From an uncultured Hyphomicrobiales bacterium (GTDB lineage Bacteria; Pseudomonadota; Alphaproteobacteria; Rhizobiales; Beijerinckiaceae), in assembly GCA_903931945.1 (NCBI GenBank), contig CAIZEI010000175.1:1-56744 (forward strand): a DNA stretch of 56,744 nt. Direction: 5' to 3'. Below are positions 32,626 through 41,527 of this stretch, one piece after another. Both the position numbers and the translations under genes were made by a program. Each line of letters opens with the position of its first letter. Position 1 is the stretch's first letter. The notes under the pieces were generated by a model that ran no database searches, was not told where the DNA came from, and worked only from the letters and a program-made list of their open reading frames with translations.

Positions 32626-34500
32626 TCAGAGATCGTCTTCCGTAATGTCGTCATCGACGTAGCCAACTTCATCATCTCCCGATCTGGCGGGAATCGCGAT
32701 AGCTGCCGTCGTTGGCTGTGGTTCGTTCGCTGGCGCGCGAATTGCGACAATCTCGGCGCCCGGAAAAAGCTCCAGCACGCTGCGCACCAGCGGTATCGCC
32801 CTTGCGCCCGTCATCTTATCGCGTTCGCGCGCTTGCATCTGCTCGCGTAAAGTAGGCGCGCCATCTTCTCTCGACACCGCGACCATCCAGCGTACGCCTG
32901 TCCATTCCTGCAATCGGCGCATCAACGATTGGGCGACCTGCGCCGATGCGCCCGGAACAATCGCAATTTCAATCGAGGCTTGCTCAAACCGAACGAGCCT
33001 GACATCCTGCTCCAACGCGATCTTGAGCTGAACGTCGCGATGAACGCCTGCGAGCGCCACAATGTCCTCGAATGTTTTCAACTGCACGCGGGGCTGCGAT
33101 TCGTTGCGGGCAATCGGCTGACGCTGCGCGAGGGTTGATGGGGCCGGCGCGCGCGCGCCGCCAGGGGCCGCCGCGCCGGCCGATCCGCCACCGCCTGAAG
33201 GCGCCGCGCTACGCGCCAAAGCGGCGCCGCCTGTCGCGCTGGTCCATTGTTTCAGCGCGTCTTCGGGGCTCGGCAGCGTGGATGCGTGCGCCAGCCGCAC
33301 AAGCGCCATATCCGCAGCAGCCATGGGACGCGGCGAATCTTTTATATCCTGCATACCCTTCGACAGGATTTGCCAGGCGCGGGTCAATGTCTGGATTGAA
33401 AGCGCTTTTGCGAAAGCTGACCCGCGAGTAAATTCCTGCTCGCTCATCGACGTGTCGCGCGGCGTGCCCGGAACGAGCTTGAAACGGGTCACAAAATGAA
33501 TGAATTCAGCGAGCCCTGCGAGTGACTGATAGGGATCCGCGCCGAGATCATATTGCTCCTTTAGAATGCCCAGCGCATGAGCAATATCGCCCTTCATCAG
33601 CGATTCGAATAAATCGATCACGCGTGAGCGGTCGGCAACGCCAAGCATTTCTCGCAAACTTTCGGCGGAAATGGACTCATGCCCGGCGCTCGACCCATGC
33701 GCAATGGCCTGATCGAGTAATGAAAGCGCATCGCGCACCGAACCTTCGGAGGCGCGGGTCACCAGCGCCAGCGCGTCGTCATCAATTGCGACAGCTTCCT
33801 TGTTGCAGATGGACCTGAGGTGAGCGATCAGAACGTCCGGCTCGATGCGCCGCAGATCAAATCTCAGGCAGCGTGAACGCACTGTGATCGGAATTTTCTC
33901 GATTTCAGTCGTTGCGAAAAGAAATTTGACATGTGGCGGCGGTTCTTCCAGCGTCTTCAATAGCGCATTGAAGGCTGGCTTGGACAGCATGTGCACTTCG
34001 TCGATAATATAGACTTTTGTCCGCGCCATCACTGGCCGGAAACGTGCATTTTCGATGACCTCGCGGATGTCATCGACGCCAGTGTGCGATGCCGCATCCA
34101 TCTCGATCACATCGATGTGGCGGCTTTCGATAATCGCCTGACAATGCAAACCCGGTTCCGGCATCGAAACGGTCGGCGCATCGATGGCGGGCCTGCCACC
34201 CTTCGCAGGCAATTCATAATTGAAGGCCCGCGCGAGAATACGGGCGGTCGTCGTCTTGCCGACCCCGCGCACTCCGGTCAAAAGATAGGCTTGATGGATT
34301 CGACCGATTTTGAACGCATTGGTCAGCGTGCGAACCATCGGCTCCTGACCAATCAAATCCTCAAAAGTTGAAGGCCTATATTTGCGCGCAAGCACACGGT
34401 AGGCGCCGCCATCGGTTGAAGACGCGAGTCCGGACTCCAACGCCAACAGCGTCTCGTTCGCCCCATGGGCGGCGTCTGGGTTGCTGGGCGCGTCGTTCAT
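32626..34500 (-). CDS. dnaX: DNA polymerase III subunits gamma/tau (DnaX)
   Basis: 624 residues. The AAA+ clamp-loader module is clear: Walker A GVRGVGKT at 76-83, Walker B/DExx in IIDEVHMLSKPAFNALLKTLEEPP, and the sensor RSRCLRFDLRR. Instead of the four zinc-binding cysteines of enteric DnaX there is only HCQAI in that region, which I recall as normal for alphaproteobacteria. An Ala/Pro/Gly-rich linker around 420-470 leads to the tau-specific C-terminal domain (VQLKIALEQDVRLVRFEQ). No obvious programmed-frameshift heptamer was noticed. The ATG of MNDAPS is preferred over a GTG four codons upstream. It drives sliding-clamp loading and holds the replisome together. Confidence 0.96.
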   Translation of the reverse strand: MNDAPSNPDAAHGANETLLALESGLASSTDGGAYRVLARKYRPSTFEDLIGQEPMVRTLTNAFKIGRIHQAYLLTGVRGVGKTTTARILARAFNYELPAKGGRPAIDAPTVSMPEPGLHCQAIIESRHIDVIEMDAASHTGVDDIREVIENARFRPVMARTKVYIIDEVHMLSKPAFNALLKTLEEPPPHVKFLFATTEIEKIPITVRSRCLRFDLRRIEPDVLIAHLRSICNKEAVAIDDDALALVTRASEGSVRDALSLLDQAIAHGSSAGHESISAESLREMLGVADRSRVIDLFESLMKGDIAHALGILKEQYDLGADPYQSLAGLAEFIHFVTRFKLVPGTPRDTSMSEQEFTRGSAFAKALSIQTLTRAWQILSKGMQDIKDSPRPMAAADMALVRLAHASTLPSPEDALKQWTSATGGAALARSAAPSGGGGSAGAAAPGGARAPAPSTLAQRQPIARNESQPRVQLKTFEDIVALAGVHRDVQLKIALEQDVRLVRFEQASIEIAIVPGASAQVAQSLMRRLQEWTGVRWMVAVSREDGAPTLREQMQARERDKMTGARAIPLVRSVLELFPGAEIVAIRAPANEPQPTTAAIAIPARSGDDEVGYVDDDITEDDL

Positions 34501-34540
34501 GGGGCGAAACACTGTCCGGCCCGCATCCGGACCTTGAACG

Positions 34541-34642
34541 AATTGGTGGGAGGCTGGACGGAGACCCGCCCTGTCTCGTTAGGGCTGCTTCCTTCCGGAC
34601 CTGACCCGGTTGGCGAGTGGAACGTCCACCACCAACCTCCCG
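34541..34642 (-). ncRNA. ffs: Signal recognition particle RNA, small bacterial (4.5S) type
   Basis: On the minus strand the RNA contains GGTCAGGTCCGGAAGGAAGC, continuing AGCC, the universally conserved SRP domain IV tip that binds Ffh. The ends GGGAGG and CCTCCC are complementary, closing a hairpin of about 100 nt. It lies 40 bp upstream of dnaX in the same direction, a common arrangement. Boundaries are estimated from the stem ends and the promoter position. Confidence 0.93.
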
Positions 34643-34647
34643 CGCCC

Positions 34648-34676
34648 TATTTGGACCATGGCGCCTGCTTTCGCAA
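34648..34676 (-). promoter_or_regulatory. Candidate promoter of ffs
   Basis: On the minus strand TTGCGA (34676-34671) is followed after 17 bp by CAAATA (34653-34648). Transcription would start near 34641, matching the predicted 5' end of the SRP RNA. Confidence 0.5.
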
Positions 34677-34762
34677 GCCGGTTCCTGCATCCCGGCCAAA
34701 CGGATTTTGCCGGGATGCGCAGCTCGCCTTAATGTCCTGGCGCTTGAACCGGGAACGCCAGA

Positions 34763-35785
34763 ATGACAAATCTTGTTTCGTTGCGCGAACTTTCAGCCGA
34801 GACCGGGTATTCCGGCTTCCCGCTCGACCGCTTGTCTGACAAGCGCGACGATCTCAAGTTCGTCAGGAGTTTGCAGGCTGACCCCGCCGCCAGGACACTC
34901 ATCATTGCGCGGGATATGCCTGTGGCCAAGCGCGCGGGGGCGACGCTCGACCCCTGGTTCAGCCTCCCCGAGGCCGCCGCCGTCGGTGAAGCGAGCGACA
35001 GAGCGCTCCTGGGTACTCGCGCGACGGGGCCAGTGTTCGCGACCTTGCTCAGCGACGAGGCCTCCAGTCTTAATGATACTCCTGCTGAGTCAGGCTTTCT
35101 GGATCACCGTGCGATCCGGATTCCAGGCAGGAGTGACCTTGAAATTCAGGATTTACGGTCACTTGCCCTCGCTGGCGCCTTCGATGGCCCAACAACCGCT
35201 ATGATGGCCTGCGCCAAAAGTCTGCTTTACTGGCACGCGCGCCACAAATTTTGCTCGTGCTGCGGTGAGAAATCATATTTGGCGGCAGCCGGCTGGCGCA
35301 GGGAATGTCCGGCCTGCCACGCGACTCATTTTCCACGCACCGATCCCGTCGTCATTATGCTGGGAATTGATGGCGAACGCTGCCTTCTGGGTCGGCAACC
35401 GCGGTTTCCAAAAGGCATGTATTCCGCATTGGCCGGATTTCTTGAGCCAGGCGAAACGATTGAGGAGGCGGTTCGGCGGGAAATCCGCGAGGAATCTGGC
35501 GTTATCTGCAGCCGCGTGCAGTATCTGGCGTCGCAGCCCTGGCCATTTCCGGCCTCGCTGATGATCGGCTGCATTGCAACCGCCGTATCGACCGAAATAA
35601 TCATCGATCGGACGGAACTTGAGGACGCCCGCTGGTTTTCGCGGGCGGAAGCGCGAGCCATGATCGAAGGCCGGCGCCCCCACGGATTGACCGCGCCGCA
35701 CCCTTTGGCGATCGCCCACTATTTGCTCCGCGCCTGGGCCTTTCCCGAACCCAACGGAGCGTCCGGGCCAGATTTCCCCGGTTGA
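34763..35785 (+). CDS. nudC: NAD(+) diphosphatase / NAD-cap hydrolase NudC
   Basis: 340 residues. It contains an N-terminal NUDIX-like domain, a zinc ribbon (FCSCCGEK ... CPACHATHFPRTDP), the Nudix box GFLEPGETIEEA...REIREESGV (225-247, with the RExxEE core intact) and the NudC-specific SQPWPFPASLM, where the SQPWPFPxS array distinguishes NADH pyrophosphatases from other Nudix enzymes. It hydrolyses NAD(H) to NMN(H) and AMP and removes NAD caps from RNA 5' ends. It is divergent from ffs-dnaX. The ribosome-binding site before the ATG is weak (GGGAACG). Confidence 0.95.
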   Translation: MTNLVSLRELSAETGYSGFPLDRLSDKRDDLKFVRSLQADPAARTLIIARDMPVAKRAGATLDPWFSLPEAAAVGEASDRALLGTRATGPVFATLLSDEASSLNDTPAESGFLDHRAIRIPGRSDLEIQDLRSLALAGAFDGPTTAMMACAKSLLYWHARHKFCSCCGEKSYLAAAGWRRECPACHATHFPRTDPVVIMLGIDGERCLLGRQPRFPKGMYSALAGFLEPGETIEEAVRREIREESGVICSRVQYLASQPWPFPASLMIGCIATAVSTEIIIDRTELEDARWFSRAEARAMIEGRRPHGLTAPHPLAIAHYLLRAWAFPEPNGASGPDFPG

Positions 35786-35919
35786 AGAAAGCAAAATGTC
35801 GGCAAACGGCGATTCGCCGATTGCGAAAGCGTCGCGCTCGTGGTACTAGTCCCTTATTCCAACACGATTATTTTAGTTTAGGTATTACCCGTTATCGTCG
35901 TTGGAGGCCCAGCAAACCG

Positions 35920-36648
35920 ATGAATGCCAAGTCGTCAAAATCACGGGTAGTGACTGCCTCTGAGGGGGCTCCGATCCGTCAGCGCGCGAAGCGTCTACCA
36001 GCCGAAGCCCGCAAAGAAATCATTCTGAAAGAAGCTTCAGATTTTTTTGCGGAGAATGGCTTTGCCGCCTCAACGCGCGATCTGGCCGATAGAATTGGCG
36101 TGCGGCAAGCGCTCCTTTACAAATATTTCCCGTCAAAGGAAGCGCTGATTGAGTCGGTTTTCAGCCGGGTGATTGAGGAGCGCGAAGCAAGCCCGCGTGG
36201 AGCGCTGAGCGCCAACGAAAATCTGTCGCTCACGGTGCGCATTGCAGATGTCTATGATCATATGGCGACGCTGGCCAACGGGTCGGGCGTACGCCTGATC
36301 AGTCGAGCGATGTTGCAGGATCAACCGATTGGCATTCGCCTGGCGGCCTTTCTGAAACAAAAGCTGTTCGACCCTATGCTTTCGGAAATTCGCCGCCTTG
36401 AGGGATTGCCCGGCATTGTGACAAAGCCCATGCTTCTAGCCGAGTTCGAGTTGATCATGGCGTTCCACGCCTCCGCGCTGTTTTTCATTTTGCGGCGGGA
36501 TTTGCAAAACATGCCGCTGCCAAAAAGCGCGCCTCTGTTCTTCCACGTCATTATCGAGGCGTTTTTGACAGGCGCGCGCGCCAGCTTGCGAGACCTTCAC
36601 GCAGGCAAGCTTCCTGTTGAACTTTCCGAGATCAAGGGCGCCCCATAA
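35920..36648 (+). CDS. TetR/AcrR-family transcriptional regulator
   Basis: 242 residues. The HTH is classical: RKEIILKEASDFFAENGFAASTRDLADRIGVRQALLYKYFPSKEALIE near residues 27-74. The C-terminal ligand-binding part contains MLLAEFELIMAFHASALFFILRRD. It has a basic N-terminal tail (NAKSSKSR) before the HTH. GGAGG stands 12 nt before the ATG, a rather long spacing. A frame opening inside the end of nudC would add 46 unlikely residues. The neighbours on either side (nudC; HdeD on the opposite strand, convergent) give no clear target. Confidence 0.88.
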   Translation: MNAKSSKSRVVTASEGAPIRQRAKRLPAEARKEIILKEASDFFAENGFAASTRDLADRIGVRQALLYKYFPSKEALIESVFSRVIEEREASPRGALSANENLSLTVRIADVYDHMATLANGSGVRLISRAMLQDQPIGIRLAAFLKQKLFDPMLSEIRRLEGLPGIVTKPMLLAEFELIMAFHASALFFILRRDLQNMPLPKSAPLFFHVIIEAFLTGARASLRDLHAGKLPVELSEIKGAP

Positions 36649-36727
36649 ATCCACTCATGTCCCTGACGAATTGATGAGAATTGGGTGCGACGCCAAAGCC
36701 TTGGCGCTTTAATTTTTTGCAAGCGAT

Positions 36728-37315
36728 TCAACCGCGCAGAGACTGCGCCCTGCTGCGCAACGCCATCCCCAGGCCAAGCCAGCCTGCGCCTGCAAAGATA
36801 AGATCGACGCCGAGAATTGTGCCGAGTACAATCTGGCTGTCGCCGGGCCAACCCAGAACGACCACCAAACCAAAAACAATTGTGACCGCCGCCGAAAGCA
36901 ATGCCCCCCAGCGCGGGCTGCCCAAAGGCAGGTGGAACGACACGAAGGTGCGCACCAGCCCGGACGCGATCAGTCCCGCGCCCAGCATAAGCGTAAAGAC
37001 TTCCGCCGCCATCATCGGTCGTGAAATCGCGATCAGTCCGGCAAGCGCGTAGAGAATCCCCGCCATAGCCCACAGAAACAGGCGTCCCCAACCGCGCGCG
37101 CTCAAACCGATGGATATTTCGACAACTCCGGCCAGAATCATCAAAAAGCCAATGCTGAAAACAGAAGCGAGTGTGGCGATCGCCACAACGCCCAGCGCCA
37201 GAATGCCGAGCCCCGCCAGCAAAACGCCAAAACCAATGAAATATGGCCAACGGCTTTCCAGCTGGCGCAGACCTTCAGCAAGAGAGTGAGGAACTGGCGC
37301 GGGCGCATCGATCAT
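36728..37315 (-). CDS. HdeD-family membrane protein (DUF308)
   Basis: 195 residues with six hydrophobic segments in three pairs, spanning most of the protein from residue 25 to 185. GFLMILAGVVEISIGL, ALAGLIAISRP and LGTILGVDLIFAGAGWLGLG are the repeated DUF308 units found in E. coli HdeD, linked to acid resistance at high cell density. No catalytic residue is known for the family. It lies convergent with the TetR gene and downstream of, and co-directional with, the TctC-type gene at 37349 (33-bp gap), so the two may share a transcript. Confidence 0.85.
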   Translation of the reverse strand: MIDAPAPVPHSLAEGLRQLESRWPYFIGFGVLLAGLGILALGVVAIATLASVFSIGFLMILAGVVEISIGLSARGWGRLFLWAMAGILYALAGLIAISRPMMAAEVFTLMLGAGLIASGLVRTFVSFHLPLGSPRWGALLSAAVTIVFGLVVVLGWPGDSQIVLGTILGVDLIFAGAGWLGLGMALRSRAQSLRG

Positions 37316-37348
37316 CGAAAGCTCCTGATAATATCAAGACTGTGACAG

Positions 37349-38365
37349 TCACAGTCCACCGGCGATGACACGCGCCGGGCTAACGATGTTATCAGGCGTC
37401 GAATAGATATTTTCAACGATTTTCAAAGCTTCGCTGGCGTTCTTGGGCGCGACAGGATGCCGGATTTTTGCCGCATCGGCGAGGAATTCGGGATCGCGCA
37501 TCGTTTCATCGAAAGCTTTTCGCAAGATCGCGAGGCGTTCTTCTGGCACGCTGGACGCCGCAATGAAAGGCCGCCCCAATTGCCCCGAGCCTGTCAAAAG
37601 TTCAATGATCTTGCTGGATTTATCATCGGGGGCGATATCGGCCATATAAGGAACATCAGGCGGCATTCCGGGCGCCAGAATGGGAGCCGTGCGCATCAAC
37701 GGATTGACCTTTTTGCCATCAATCCAGTCCGCAGGCAGACTGACCCAGGCGCCGCAATCGCCATCGAGTTCGCCACGTTCGATGGCGATTCGCTGCTCCG
37801 CGCTGCCGGGATAACCCAACACCTGTTTGATGTTCACGCCGAATATATTTTTCAGAATGTTCTGGCCAACGAAAGCGGATGTTCCAGGCCCGACATCGCC
37901 CATATGGACTTCCGGGCGCGCGCGGACCTGATCGAGCGTTTTCAATCCAAGCGATCCCCATGTGTAACAGGCGGAAATGTCTTGATTAACACTTCCGATC
38001 CAGGCGTATTTTCGCAAGTCTGCTTTGACACGTTCAGGAAAAATCCTTGAATCTGCTATCAGGCCGAAATTGAACGTATCGAGGAATGTCCCGTCGCGAG
38101 GGGCGATGGTGTCGAGATATTGCATTCCGGTCAAGCTCGCGGCGCCTGGCATATTCGTAATAACAACATCAGGTTTGCCAGGCACATGAAGACCCAAATG
38201 GCGCGACAACAGCCGCGCAACAATGTCGAAACCGCCGCCGGACGAGAAGCCAACAATGATGGTGATTGTCTTTCCCTTGTAAAAGTCCTGCGCAGCGGCA
38301 GGCGGCGCGATGCCCGCCAGACCTGCCAGACCCAGCGCCGTCAGACCTGCTTTCAACCGCCCCAT
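37349..38365 (-). CDS. TctC/Bug-type periplasmic solute-binding protein, orphan
   Basis: 338 residues. The signal peptide (MGRLKAGLTALGLAGLAGIAPPAAAQ) leads into DFYKGKTITIIVGFSSGGGFD, then HVPGKPDV, MPGAASLTG and IAPRDG, the typical TctC signature. The chosen ATG follows GGGGGA by 3 nt; an ATG eleven codons earlier would bury the signal peptide. It is the fourth TctC-type protein in the window without TctA/TctB. It probably forms an operon with the HdeD gene downstream and is divergent from the KAP NTPase gene across a 274-bp region in which no further signal was recognised. Confidence 0.86.
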   Translation of the reverse strand: MGRLKAGLTALGLAGLAGIAPPAAAQDFYKGKTITIIVGFSSGGGFDIVARLLSRHLGLHVPGKPDVVITNMPGAASLTGMQYLDTIAPRDGTFLDTFNFGLIADSRIFPERVKADLRKYAWIGSVNQDISACYTWGSLGLKTLDQVRARPEVHMGDVGPGTSAFVGQNILKNIFGVNIKQVLGYPGSAEQRIAIERGELDGDCGAWVSLPADWIDGKKVNPLMRTAPILAPGMPPDVPYMADIAPDDKSSKIIELLTGSGQLGRPFIAASSVPEERLAILRKAFDETMRDPEFLADAAKIRHPVAPKNASEALKIVENIYSTPDNIVSPARVIAGGL

Positions 38366-38639
38366 GCTTCCCCCATCCGTTTCGCTGAGCCGGCGCATAT
38401 CATAACAAGATCGCGGACGATTGGGCTAGCGCGGTCTGGAGGCAAAAGGCGTTGAAACAATGCAGCCGCAGAATGTTTGGAATTGCCGCCAACAGGTTCA
38501 AGCAATCGTGACTGTGGGTTATGGAAATGGGCGCGAGCCTTGACGCGTCGCTCTACTCAACAGATGCATTACAGCGCTGCGCTGACCTGGGTTTTGTCGT
38601 ATCATGGCGCATGGTGCTTCATGATTGCAGGAACTGACA

Positions 38640-40565
38640 ATGCCTTCGACGACCCGCGAAACCTCGCAAGAGCCATCTCCTGCAGCGCCCGGCGCGGGCG
38701 CCGACGGCGACTTTTTCGGGCATGACGCCATTCTGGCGCCCGTCGCCGAAAGCGCTCTGCTGATCGCCGGGACGACGCCGCTTGCCATTGGCGTATTTGG
38801 GGGACCCGGCTCCGGAAAAACGTTGGCCATGCGCCGGTTGCAATTTCGCATCGAGGCGCTCGCCGCCGCCGCCGCGCGGCTCCGCATCAGCCCCTTTCTG
38901 ACGCGTCCGGTCATTGTAAATCTCACAGCAGCGGAATTTGCCTGCGACCCGGCGCCTCTTGCTGCCGGAGCTCTGCGGATGGCGTTGACGAAATCTGGCG
39001 GGGATTTTGCCGCCATCGCGGCGGAAACGGCAGAGGCGATCGCCGATCCCCACACGTTCGCCAGAGACATCGCCGGGCGGCTCGACGCCGCGCGCGACCG
39101 TCTCGACCTCGAACGTAAGGCGCTGGATGATCTTGAAGGCCGTAAAAACCGTCTGCTTGATACGATCCTTTATGAAGCCTCGGGATCGCGCATTGACGCA
39201 TTCGCGCGCGCGCGCCGAAGCGTTATCGATTCACGATTGCGCGGTTTTGGTTTTGATGGCGATAGTCTCAAAGCGTTCAAAGAACTCGCGCGCGAGGCGT
39301 CCGAACGACCGGGCCGCTGGGGCAAGCTGGCTGCATTCACGAATGCCTTGTGGGCTTACAAAGGGCAGCTATCGTTGCTGGTCCGGGCGCTGCTTCTTTA
39401 TCTTTTTGCCTGGGGATGTTCCATCGCCAACGACAACGCAAATGTCTGGCTTTCGGCGTTACGCAGCCTTGGCGACAGCGTGGCTCCAGTGGCTAATTTT
39501 GCTGAAGGGCGCCTCGACTGGCTGGAACGCGCGCGGCAAGGCGCGCTGTTGCTGGCGCTGGCGTTTTTAGCGCTGAACGTCTGGCGCGCATTGCGGTTCC
39601 TTTTGCCAATCTGGCGCGGCGCGCAGATTCTATCAGGTGACGCTGTGCAGCGCAGGGGCCAGATCGAAATCGCGTTGGCGCACCAGACGCGCCGGGTCGA
39701 TACGCTTGTCCAGGACATCGAACATTTGTCTGATGTGTCTGCGCAGGCGAGCGCGCGCGCCGAAGGGCGCCCGGCTCTCGGGGCCGCGTCAACGGTTCCC
39801 GGTATCGGAACCGAAGCGCCTGAAGTCATGGCCCGCGCCTTTATCGCCGGGATTGCAGCCTGCGTGGCCCGAGGGGAAGCGGGCAAGCCTCAGCGGATCG
39901 TTTTCTGCCTTGACGGGTTTGAAGCTTTGTCGCCTGAACGCGCTGCGGAAGCGCTGAACGCCTGCCATCAATTTTTTGCTCAACCCGGTTTTGTCCTGGT
40001 CGCGTCGGTCGATCCGCATCTGCTCCTGGCAGCAGGGACGAGCGCAGTAGAATCCACTGCGCGGTTTGAGCGCTGGTTTGATATTCCTGTCAATCTGCCG
40101 GACGCCAGCGCCAACCCTGAGGCCGTTTCCGCTTACGCCCGTGCGCTGATGAACCGATCGCTCCTTCCCCAGCCCGCGCCAATCGATGCCAGTCGGTCCA
40201 GCCTGAGCAGCGCGCCGACGCCGGTGGAAATCGCGCTCATATCCGCGCTCGCGCCTGTTGCCGCGGTTTCACCCCGCGCGACGCGGCGATTTGTGCAGAC
40301 CTATAATCTGGCGCGTACGCGATTTGCAGACGCCTCGGCGCTGGCGTTCATGCTGGCGCTCGACACAGGCGCAACCTCCGGCGAACTGGCGGCCGTCGGA
40401 GCGGCTCTGGACGCGCCGCCCGAATCCCCTCTCGAAGTCGACCCCGAACATCGCCGCCTGGCTTTTGCGCTTGCTGCGGTCAACGAAACACGCGCCGAAC
40501 CGCTTGGCGTCGGGGCGGCGAGCGCCGCTTGGGCGATTGCCCGCGATTACCGGATGCCACAGTAG
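38640..40565 (+). CDS. KAP-family P-loop NTPase with inserted transmembrane segments
   Basis: 641 residues. Walker A GGPGSGKT is at 54-61 and a Walker B-like FCLDGFE at 422-428. The ~360-residue insert between them contains two hydrophobic segments (LLLYLFAWGCSI around 260 and ALLLALAFLALNVW around 310). This layout, a P-loop split by membrane helices, defines the KAP NTPases, which include PifA-type phage-exclusion proteins and animal Kidins220/ARMS. The Asp after Walker B, usually DD, is DG here. Function is unknown; membrane-anchored signalling or phage-defence roles are known for relatives. AGGAA stands 6 nt before the ATG. It stands alone, divergent from a TctC-type gene and convergent with an aldolase (10-bp gap). 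Confidence 0.82.
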   Translation: MPSTTRETSQEPSPAAPGAGADGDFFGHDAILAPVAESALLIAGTTPLAIGVFGGPGSGKTLAMRRLQFRIEALAAAAARLRISPFLTRPVIVNLTAAEFACDPAPLAAGALRMALTKSGGDFAAIAAETAEAIADPHTFARDIAGRLDAARDRLDLERKALDDLEGRKNRLLDTILYEASGSRIDAFARARRSVIDSRLRGFGFDGDSLKAFKELAREASERPGRWGKLAAFTNALWAYKGQLSLLVRALLLYLFAWGCSIANDNANVWLSALRSLGDSVAPVANFAEGRLDWLERARQGALLLALAFLALNVWRALRFLLPIWRGAQILSGDAVQRRGQIEIALAHQTRRVDTLVQDIEHLSDVSAQASARAEGRPALGAASTVPGIGTEAPEVMARAFIAGIAACVARGEAGKPQRIVFCLDGFEALSPERAAEALNACHQFFAQPGFVLVASVDPHLLLAAGTSAVESTARFERWFDIPVNLPDASANPEAVSAYARALMNRSLLPQPAPIDASRSSLSSAPTPVEIALISALAPVAAVSPRATRRFVQTYNLARTRFADASALAFMLALDTGATSGELAAVGAALDAPPESPLEVDPEHRRLAFALAAVNETRAEPLGVGAASAAWAIARDYRMPQ

Positions 40566-40575
40566 ACAGCCCGTT

Positions 40576-41325
40576 TCAGATATCCCAATCGACCGGCACG
40601 CCGCCATCAGACTGCGCGCTCTCGACGTAAAAACGCCAGAGCTTGTTGACGTGCCGACCGCGCAGAAAATATGTCTCGAAAGATGCGATATCGGCGTCTG
40701 ACAGCGGGTTCAATTTGCCCAGGACAGCGGCGTGATACATCGCCTGCGCATTCTCGACAAAATGGATGGAATCATTGAGCACAGCCTCGACCGATTCCGC
40801 GCAAATAACCTGTCCATGCGCACGGATTTGCAATGCATAATGTTCGCCAAGCGTCTTGACCACAGCCCGGCCAAGTTCGGCATTGGCGACATGGGCCGGA
40901 TCTGGATGCGTCGGTATCCCCGATTTCCAGCGGATCGCGTGGTTTTTGACGACGCGCAGCGGCACGCCCTCGACCAGTGTGAAAGAATTGGTGAGATCGT
41001 GGTGGAAATGCGCCACCGAATTCACATCCGGACGAGCCCGGAGAATTTCTCCATGCAGCGACACTTCTGCTGGCGGGCGTTGACCTTCTGGCCCTTCCAG
41101 AACCTCGCCCTCGTAATTGCAGACCAGGAGATGATCCGGGCGCAGACCCGAGCGCGGCACGTCAATCGGCTGGATCAGGAAAGCTTCCCGTCCAGGCAGC
41201 CGGGCGGAGACATGGCCGCTGTAACTCATGATTTTCTCACGCACGAGAAGAAGTGTCGCTGCGGCGACTTTCATGCGCAATTGCAAATCGCTGTTGGGGC
41301 GAACAGGCGCCGCGTGCTGGTTCAT
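40576..41325 (-). CDS. Class II aldolase/adducin-family protein
   Basis: 249 residues. The AraD/FucA-type fold is recognisable: SYSGHVSARLPG near the N-terminus, the acid/base glutamate in PAEVSLHGEI and metal-binding histidines in VAHFHHDLTN, with a third in IRAHGQVICA. Such enzymes cleave sugar phosphates, decarboxylate or dehydrate related compounds using Zn or Mn. The substrate is unassigned. Two adjacent ATGs follow GGAGG; the second has the better spacing (5 nt against 2 nt). It is divergent from the chorismate mutase gene, with a 202-bp gap. Confidence 0.87.
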   Translation of the reverse strand: MNQHAAPVRPNSDLQLRMKVAAATLLLVREKIMSYSGHVSARLPGREAFLIQPIDVPRSGLRPDHLLVCNYEGEVLEGPEGQRPPAEVSLHGEILRARPDVNSVAHFHHDLTNSFTLVEGVPLRVVKNHAIRWKSGIPTHPDPAHVANAELGRAVVKTLGEHYALQIRAHGQVICAESVEAVLNDSIHFVENAQAMYHAAVLGKLNPLSDADIASFETYFLRGRHVNKLWRFYVESAQSDGGVPVDWDI

Positions 41326-41527
41326 CATTTCCTCCGGACAAAATCGCGTTCGGCTGTGATTTGCGCCGAACATGAGGGATTGTCCAGTACCCCCGCAAAT
41401 CCGGACCGACCCGTGTCCGCCGAAGATTCGGGGCGAGAGCCTCATCGACGGGACCGCTTTGCCAAGCCCGCCGCGCCTCGTTAAACCAGAGCTCGTACCG
41501 CCAGCAACGCACCGGACGCCCACGACC

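Noticed and set aside
32626-34500. Programmed -1 frameshift in dnaX
   Set aside because: I looked for an A-rich slippery heptamer near the linker and found none. One product is assumed.
38399-38639. Small genes or RNA between the TctC-type gene and the KAP NTPase
   Set aside because: Short frames here lack ribosome-binding sites, and no conserved RNA motif or good promoter spacing was found.
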